Shown here: positions 22,767-26,537 of the stretch, in pieces
How positions within the stretch are numbered: the stretch's first letter is position 1
Layout of the letters: every line of letters starts with the position of its first letter
Source of the DNA: Lentisphaeria bacterium UBA1724
Lineage (GTDB): Bacteria > Verrucomicrobiota > Lentisphaeria > Oligosphaerales > Oligosphaeraceae
DNA length: 26,537 nucleotides
Assembly (NCBI GenBank): GCA_002315885.1
Contig: DCIO01000067.1
Location: forward strand, 1 to 26,537
Reading direction: 5' to 3'
The notes under the pieces: model-generated
Told to the model about the DNA's origin: nothing
Seen by the model: the letters and a program-made list of their open reading frames with translations, nothing else
The model's database searches: none
Position numbers and translations under genes: made by a program

Positions 22767-23900
22767 CTACAGTTCCAGTTCTTTTCCGACGACTGCCAGG
22801 TTGTCGATGCCATCGGCGGTGATGGCGACGGTGTCCTCGATGCGGATGCCGCCCCATTCGGGGTAGTAGAGACCCGGTTCCACCGTGACCACGTGGCCAG
22901 GTTGTAGCGGGTTTTCTTTCCGTGCGCAAAGAGAGGGCGATTCGTGGATTTCCATGCCCACGGAGTGTCCTAGGGAGTGGAAGAAGCCATGGTAGAGGCC
23001 CGTGGTCTCATTCCGTCCAGTCTCGAAGCCCGCGGCGTTGAATTGGTCAGTGACCAATTTCTGCATATCGCAGCCCAGGACACCCGCTTTCAGGGAACGG
23101 AGCACATCCAGTTGCGCTTTCAGGACGGTCTCGTATGCCTTGTGGACGATGGGCGAGGCGGTGCCTTTCACGCGGGTGCGAGTCAGGTCTCCGAAGTATC
23201 CCGTATTCTGGTCTCGTGGGAAGATGTCGATGACGATGGGCTCGCCCGCTTTGATGGGACCATGTCCTGACTGATGGGGATCTGCGCCCTGGATGCCAGG
23301 GGCGGCGATGGTGCCGCTGCCTGTGCCGCCATGTCGTGCGATTTCCGCGTCAATGGCGCCCCGGAGTTCTTCTGCCAGGAGGCGTCTTCCGCTCAAAACC
23401 AGATATCCTTCCTTGTCGATGGTGGCTTCCCGGAGCATTCCTTCCGCCGCTGCCAGGCCCATCTCCGCCAAACGCTCGGAATGGCGGATTTTCTCGATTT
23501 CCTCTGGCGTCTTGATGGCACGCTGGGGGGCGAAGGGCCAGAGGGGCTTCAGGGAAATACCTGCCTCCCGGAGCAAATCCGCATAGACCAGCGGAAAGTC
23601 GTTGGGGACATTCCATTCCGTGACACCCGTCCCTTCGCAGACAGTCTTGATCAGACGCAGAAACCAGTGCATCTCCTCTTCAATGGGCTTGATGCCGAAG
23701 AATTCATGGAGACGACCGATGTCCGCCACACGGAGATTCTTATGGCATTGCTTCTGGGCACGCCCTAATTCCAGGGAACTGACGGCCACCACTGCCATGG
23801 TGTCTGTCTGAAAGTAGAGGAAGGGATCGGGAGCAGAGAAGTTGGTCAGATACCACAGGTCGGCATGATGCTCGCTGGCGGCATAGATGAGCTTGTTCAT
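22767..23900 (-). CDS. M24 family Xaa-Pro aminopeptidase
   Basis: This 377-aa protein has an N-terminal creatinase-like domain (about 1-140) and a C-terminal pita-bread metallopeptidase domain. The five metal ligands of the M24 family are all visible: D225 (VIDIFP), D238 (GDLTRT), H312 (SLGHSVGMEIHE), E341 (TVEPGLYY) and E355 (GIRIED). It should remove an N-terminal residue preceding proline, or cleave Xaa-Pro dipeptides, in the cytoplasm using two metal ions. Sequence alone does not settle PepP against PepQ, so I give no symbol. It begins 25 bases after znuB and precedes the HD gene, which suggests a shared transcript with the metal transporter. Confidence 0.93.
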   Translation of the reverse strand: MNKLIYAASEHHADLWYLTNFSAPDPFLYFQTDTMAVVAVSSLELGRAQKQCHKNLRVADIGRLHEFFGIKPIEEEMHWFLRLIKTVCEGTGVTEWNVPNDFPLVYADLLREAGISLKPLWPFAPQRAIKTPEEIEKIRHSERLAEMGLAAAEGMLREATIDKEGYLVLSGRRLLAEELRGAIDAEIARHGGTGSGTIAAPGIQGADPHQSGHGPIKAGEPIVIDIFPRDQNTGYFGDLTRTRVKGTASPIVHKAYETVLKAQLDVLRSLKAGVLGCDMQKLVTDQFNAAGFETGRNETTGLYHGFFHSLGHSVGMEIHESPSLCARKENPLQPGHVVTVEPGLYYPEWGGIRIEDTVAITADGIDNLAVVGKELEL

Positions 23901-23925
23901 AATTCGGAATGCAGAATGCGGAATC

Positions 23926-24882
23926 TTATTTCAAGCCTGGTTCTGAATGCCGATGGGATTCATGGCATTCGTGGCACTTTGGGCAGGTGGAACAGTCGTT
24001 TTCCAGGCGTGGTTCGTATTTCTTCCAGGGTTTCTTGCGCAGGAAACGTACTGCGGATGCCAGGAGGTATACGATACCCGCCAGTTCGATGATGTTTGCG
24101 CCCGAGGAACTGAAGAAGGTCCCCTGTGGGGCGTCGTAGGCGAGTCCCACGCCCAGGAATGCGCATGCGAAGCAGATGATCCCCGCCACCAGCATGATGC
24201 GTGGAATGCGTCGTGACAGTGCGGATGCGGCCGCCACAGGCAGGATTAGCAGTGCCATGCAGAGTACGATACCCACCAGTTGTGAGAGAATCACGACGGT
24301 GAAGGCCACCATCAGCTGGAATGCCAGTTGTACGCATGTGGTGGAAATTCCGCGGAGGGTCAGGATTTCGCGGTGGAATGCCAATGCCACGAAGCGCTGA
24401 TGCCAAAGCAGTGTGAGCAGGATGACAAAGACATCCAGTATGACTGCGGTCAGCAGGTCCTGTCTGGAGATGATGAGGATGCTGCTGAAGAGGTAGCTGT
24501 TCAGGTCCTGTGCATAACCTGGCATGGCGGTGACGAATGAGATGCCGATTGCCATGCCGATTGCCCAGACCGCGGAGAGCGCGGTGTCAGTCCGCAACTT
24601 CCAACGGACGGTCATGAAAGTCAGGAGCACCGCCACGATTAAGGCGGCGATGAGGGCGCCTAACCAGGGAGTCAGCCAGGGAAGGGTGTATTTTGCACCG
24701 AAGAAGAGCGCCGCGCCCACGCCACCCAGCAGGGAATGGCTGACTGCACCCACGGCATAGCTGTCCCGTTTCAGCACCACATAGCATCCTACGATGCCGC
24801 AGGCCACCGCAGCCAGCGCCATGGCCAGGACGGAACGCAGGAGGAATGACTCGATGAAGATGTCCTGGAGGAACTGGATCAT
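23926..24882 (-). CDS. znuB: Zinc/manganese ABC transporter permease
   Basis: This 318-aa membrane subunit of an ABC-3 family metal importer has about eight or nine helices. Family wording includes CGIVGCYVVLKRDSYAVGAVSHSLLGGVGAALFF and VGIVLCMALLILPVAAA. It pairs with the ATPase encoded just before it, and the start overlaps the znuC end by 4 bases (ATGA), so translation is probably coupled. Beyond the last helix the protein carries a cytoplasmic tail of about 35 residues ending CSTCPKCHECHESHRH: C297, C300, C303, H304, C306, H307, H310 and H312. Such a tail is unusual for the family and looks metal-binding. Zinc is favoured by that tail and by the binding protein, but manganese or iron cannot be excluded. 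Confidence 0.93.
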   Translation of the reverse strand: MIQFLQDIFIESFLLRSVLAMALAAVACGIVGCYVVLKRDSYAVGAVSHSLLGGVGAALFFGAKYTLPWLTPWLGALIAALIVAVLLTFMTVRWKLRTDTALSAVWAIGMAIGISFVTAMPGYAQDLNSYLFSSILIISRQDLLTAVILDVFVILLTLLWHQRFVALAFHREILTLRGISTTCVQLAFQLMVAFTVVILSQLVGIVLCMALLILPVAAASALSRRIPRIMLVAGIICFACAFLGVGLAYDAPQGTFFSSSGANIIELAGIVYLLASAVRFLRKKPWKKYEPRLENDCSTCPKCHECHESHRHSEPGLK

Positions 24883-25664
24883 TTTGTTTCCTCCTTGCCG
24901 AGATGGGGCCCTGCGCAGAGGTCGTCGTTATTGTGGTCATGTGCGATGGGGCATGCCTGGTGTAGAATTTGGACCAGGTCGCCGCCGTTGCAGACCTTCT
25001 GGGTGATTTCTTCGATCCGATGGATGTCCGCGGTGTGATTGACACAAATGACCTTGTTTGCGAAGGGCTCGATCATCATCAGGTTGTGGGAGACCATCAC
25101 CACGGTCAGGCGCTTGCTTAACTCTTTCAGCAGTTCATAGACTGTCGCCACGCTGACGGTATCCAGGTTCGCACCCGGTTCGTCCAGCAGCAGCAATTCG
25201 GGTTCGGAGGCCAGTGCCTGGGCAATGATGACGCGCTGGCGTTGCCCGCCGGAGAGATCCGCGAAGGGCGTGTGTGCCCGGTCTGCCAGGCCCACTTCCT
25301 GGAGGGCACTCATGGCGACTTGCTTGTCCTTTGCACGGGCACCGCCGAAGAGGTGTCGTTCCACCCGCCCCAAAAGCACCGTCTCCAGCACGGAAATCGG
25401 GAAATTGTGGTCGAATTCCCAGGATTGGGGGACGTATGCGATGCGCTTTCGGGATTCTTCTGGCGTCTGACCGAAGATTTTCACCTCGCCGTATCTTGGG
25501 ATAAGCAATCCCAGCATCAGACGCAAGAGGGTGCTTTTCCCGCCGCCGTTGGGGCCTACGATAATGGCGAAGTCCTTCTCCTCGATTTTGAGGTTGATGT
25601 TATGCAGGACTTCCCGCTCTTCGTAGCCGAAGCATAGATTTTCGATGGATACCGCAGTGCTCAT
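24879..25664 (-). CDS. znuC: Zinc/manganese ABC transporter ATP-binding protein
   Basis: This 261-aa ATPase powers metal import. It has Walker A GPNGGGKS (37-44), Q-loop VPQSWEFD, signature LSGGQRQR (from 137), Walker B LLLLDEP (D161, E162) and switch His in VSHN. The end of the protein extends past the usual ATPase core and is rich in metal ligands: C225, H235, C238, H242, H244, C250 and H254. It overlaps the znuA stop by one base (TAATG) and the znuB start by four, a tightly coupled operon. Confidence 0.95.
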   Translation of the reverse strand: MSTAVSIENLCFGYEEREVLHNINLKIEEKDFAIIVGPNGGGKSTLLRLMLGLLIPRYGEVKIFGQTPEESRKRIAYVPQSWEFDHNFPISVLETVLLGRVERHLFGGARAKDKQVAMSALQEVGLADRAHTPFADLSGGQRQRVIIAQALASEPELLLLDEPGANLDTVSVATVYELLKELSKRLTVVMVSHNLMMIEPFANKVICVNHTADIHRIEEITQKVCNGGDLVQILHQACPIAHDHNNDDLCAGPHLGKEETK

Positions 25665-26494
25665 TACTTCGTGGTGCAGTAGGCTTCGGCAATGGCGGCG
25701 GCAATGGCTTCAAGACCCGTGCTCAACTTTGCGGGGAGAGGGTCCAGTTTCACGACCTTGCAGGAGAGCTCCTCCGCCACGGTCTGGGCGGTACGGGGAG
25801 AAAATTGCGGCTGGACGAAGATTGCGGGAGGCGCCATCTTTCGGGCCTCCTGAAGAGTCTTCTTCAGCTCGCTGCCCGAGGGTTCCTTGCCTTCTTCTTC
25901 AATGGCCTTCTGCTCAATGCCGTATTCGTTCAGGAAATACCCGAATGCGGGGTGGTAGACCAGCACGGATTTCCCTGACAGCGGCGCCAGCATTTCACGG
26001 GTGCGATCGTCGAGTTTTTTGAGGAGCGCCTTGTATTCCAGAAGACGTTTCTGGTAACTGGCGGCATTCTCGGGGTCCAGCTTGGAGAGGGTCTGTGCCA
26101 CGGTGTCGGCGAAGCGCATCATGTTGGAGATGGAGAGCCATACATGGGGGTCCTTGCCGCCGTCATCGAAGGTCCGGAATTTCATGCCCTGGCTGCCATC
26201 CACGATGGGGAGTTTCGGGAAGGAAGCCTGGAGCTTCGGAACAAGGGTCTGCTCGAAGGGCACGCCGATGGTGAAGAAGGTCTGGGATTTCCCCAGGCTG
26301 GCGATGGTCTTGGGGGCGGGCTGGAAGGTCTCGGGACTGCTCCCGGGAGGAACCAGCTGAGATACGGTGACGTCTGGACCGCCAATGGCCTGGACGGCCT
26401 CCAGCATGGGGGCGATTGAGACAAAAATTGTCAGCTTCCCCGCACTGAGAGTCAGGCAGGCGATAAGACCAAGAAAGAGAAGGAGGCTACGCAT
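25664..26494 (-). CDS. znuA: Zinc/manganese ABC transporter substrate-binding protein
   Basis: This 276-aa periplasmic protein of the cluster A-I metal-binding family has a signal peptide of about 18 residues (MRSLLLFLGLIACLTLSAG). It delivers metal to the ZnuB-ZnuC importer. Ligand positions by family comparison are H117 (DPHVWLS), H181 (VYHPAFGYF) and D251 (LDPLP). The first ligand, usually His in G-x-x-P-H-x-Y-E-P, is E55 here (GSSPETFQP). There is no His-rich loop of the sort found in enterobacterial ZnuA. It is first in znuA-znuC-znuB. Only 43 bases upstream are in the window, containing an inverted copy of the dispersed palindrome, so promoter and Zur site cannot be judged. No Shine-Dalgarno is apparent. 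Confidence 0.93.
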   Translation of the reverse strand: MRSLLLFLGLIACLTLSAGKLTIFVSIAPMLEAVQAIGGPDVTVSQLVPPGSSPETFQPAPKTIASLGKSQTFFTIGVPFEQTLVPKLQASFPKLPIVDGSQGMKFRTFDDGGKDPHVWLSISNMMRFADTVAQTLSKLDPENAASYQKRLLEYKALLKKLDDRTREMLAPLSGKSVLVYHPAFGYFLNEYGIEQKAIEEEGKEPSGSELKKTLQEARKMAPPAIFVQPQFSPRTAQTVAEELSCKVVKLDPLPAKLSTGLEAIAAAIAEAYCTTK

Positions 26495-26513
26495 GGTGTA
26501 TGAAGGGTGTACT

Positions 26514-26531
26514 GACGGCGTCCCCGCCGTC
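26514..26531 (-). repeat. Dispersed palindrome, inverted copy
   Basis: On the minus strand this reads GACGGCGGGGACGCCGTC and is followed by AGTACACCCTT, close to the GGTACACACCCTT linker of the 1490-1638 array. It ends 20 bases before the znuA start codon, so it would lie in the promoter or leader of the zinc-uptake operon. Confidence 0.93.
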
Positions 26532-26537
26532 GAAAGG

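Noticed and set aside
23901..23925. AATGCAGAATGCGGAAT as a small repeat element between the M24 gene and znuB
   Set aside because: It is a short internal near-repeat in a 25-base gap, with no second copy in the window.

Overview
The window looks chromosomal, from a Gram-negative bacterium. LpxA implies lipid A, FtsW implies peptidoglycan, and a ZnuA-type binding protein implies a periplasm. My best guess is the PVC group, perhaps a Lentisphaerota or Victivallales-like gut or rumen lineage. That rests on overall protein flavour and dispersed GC-rich palindromes, not on a marker I can verify here. Promoters that can be read use a TATATT -10 box. Shine-Dalgarno sequences are clear for ribosomal genes but absent from many others.

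Left part (1-9978), mixed and accessory in character. It holds a tRNA-Pro(GGG) and a 12-helix MFS transporter on the minus strand, then an intergenic block with five tandem palindromes of unit GACGGCGGGGACGCCGTC, then a truncated cold-shock-domain gene remnant. Two large plus-strand genes follow. One encodes a 1921-aa protein with a transglutaminase-like region, DUF4011, an SF1 helicase, a Vsr/DUF559-like nuclease and DUF3320, which is the architecture of Hhe-type anti-phage proteins. The other encodes a membrane-anchored carboxylesterase-like protein whose catalytic Ser and His, and probably its acidic residue, are all replaced, so it looks like a pseudoenzyme.

Right part (10026-26494), all genes on the minus strand and mostly housekeeping. 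In transcription order the units are: (a) znuA-znuC-znuB, M24 aminopeptidase, HD-domain hydrolase, ftsW, an exported Gln/Met-rich protein and rpsD, ending at a strong terminator near 18409-18443; (b) a 521-aa protein with an embedded HPr-like domain; (c) rplU with its own promoter and terminator; (d) tyrS-lpxA; (e) hisB-thrS-infC-rpmI-rplT, ending at a terminator at 10026-10068. Units (d) and (e) may be read together in part. Functionally these cover zinc uptake, translation, cell division, lipid A synthesis and histidine synthesis.

The items most worth following up are the large helicase-nuclease, the triad-less membrane esterase, the HPr-like protein, the secreted Q/M-rich protein with STI1-like spacing, the Cys/His-rich tails on ZnuB and ZnuC, and the dispersed palindrome family.
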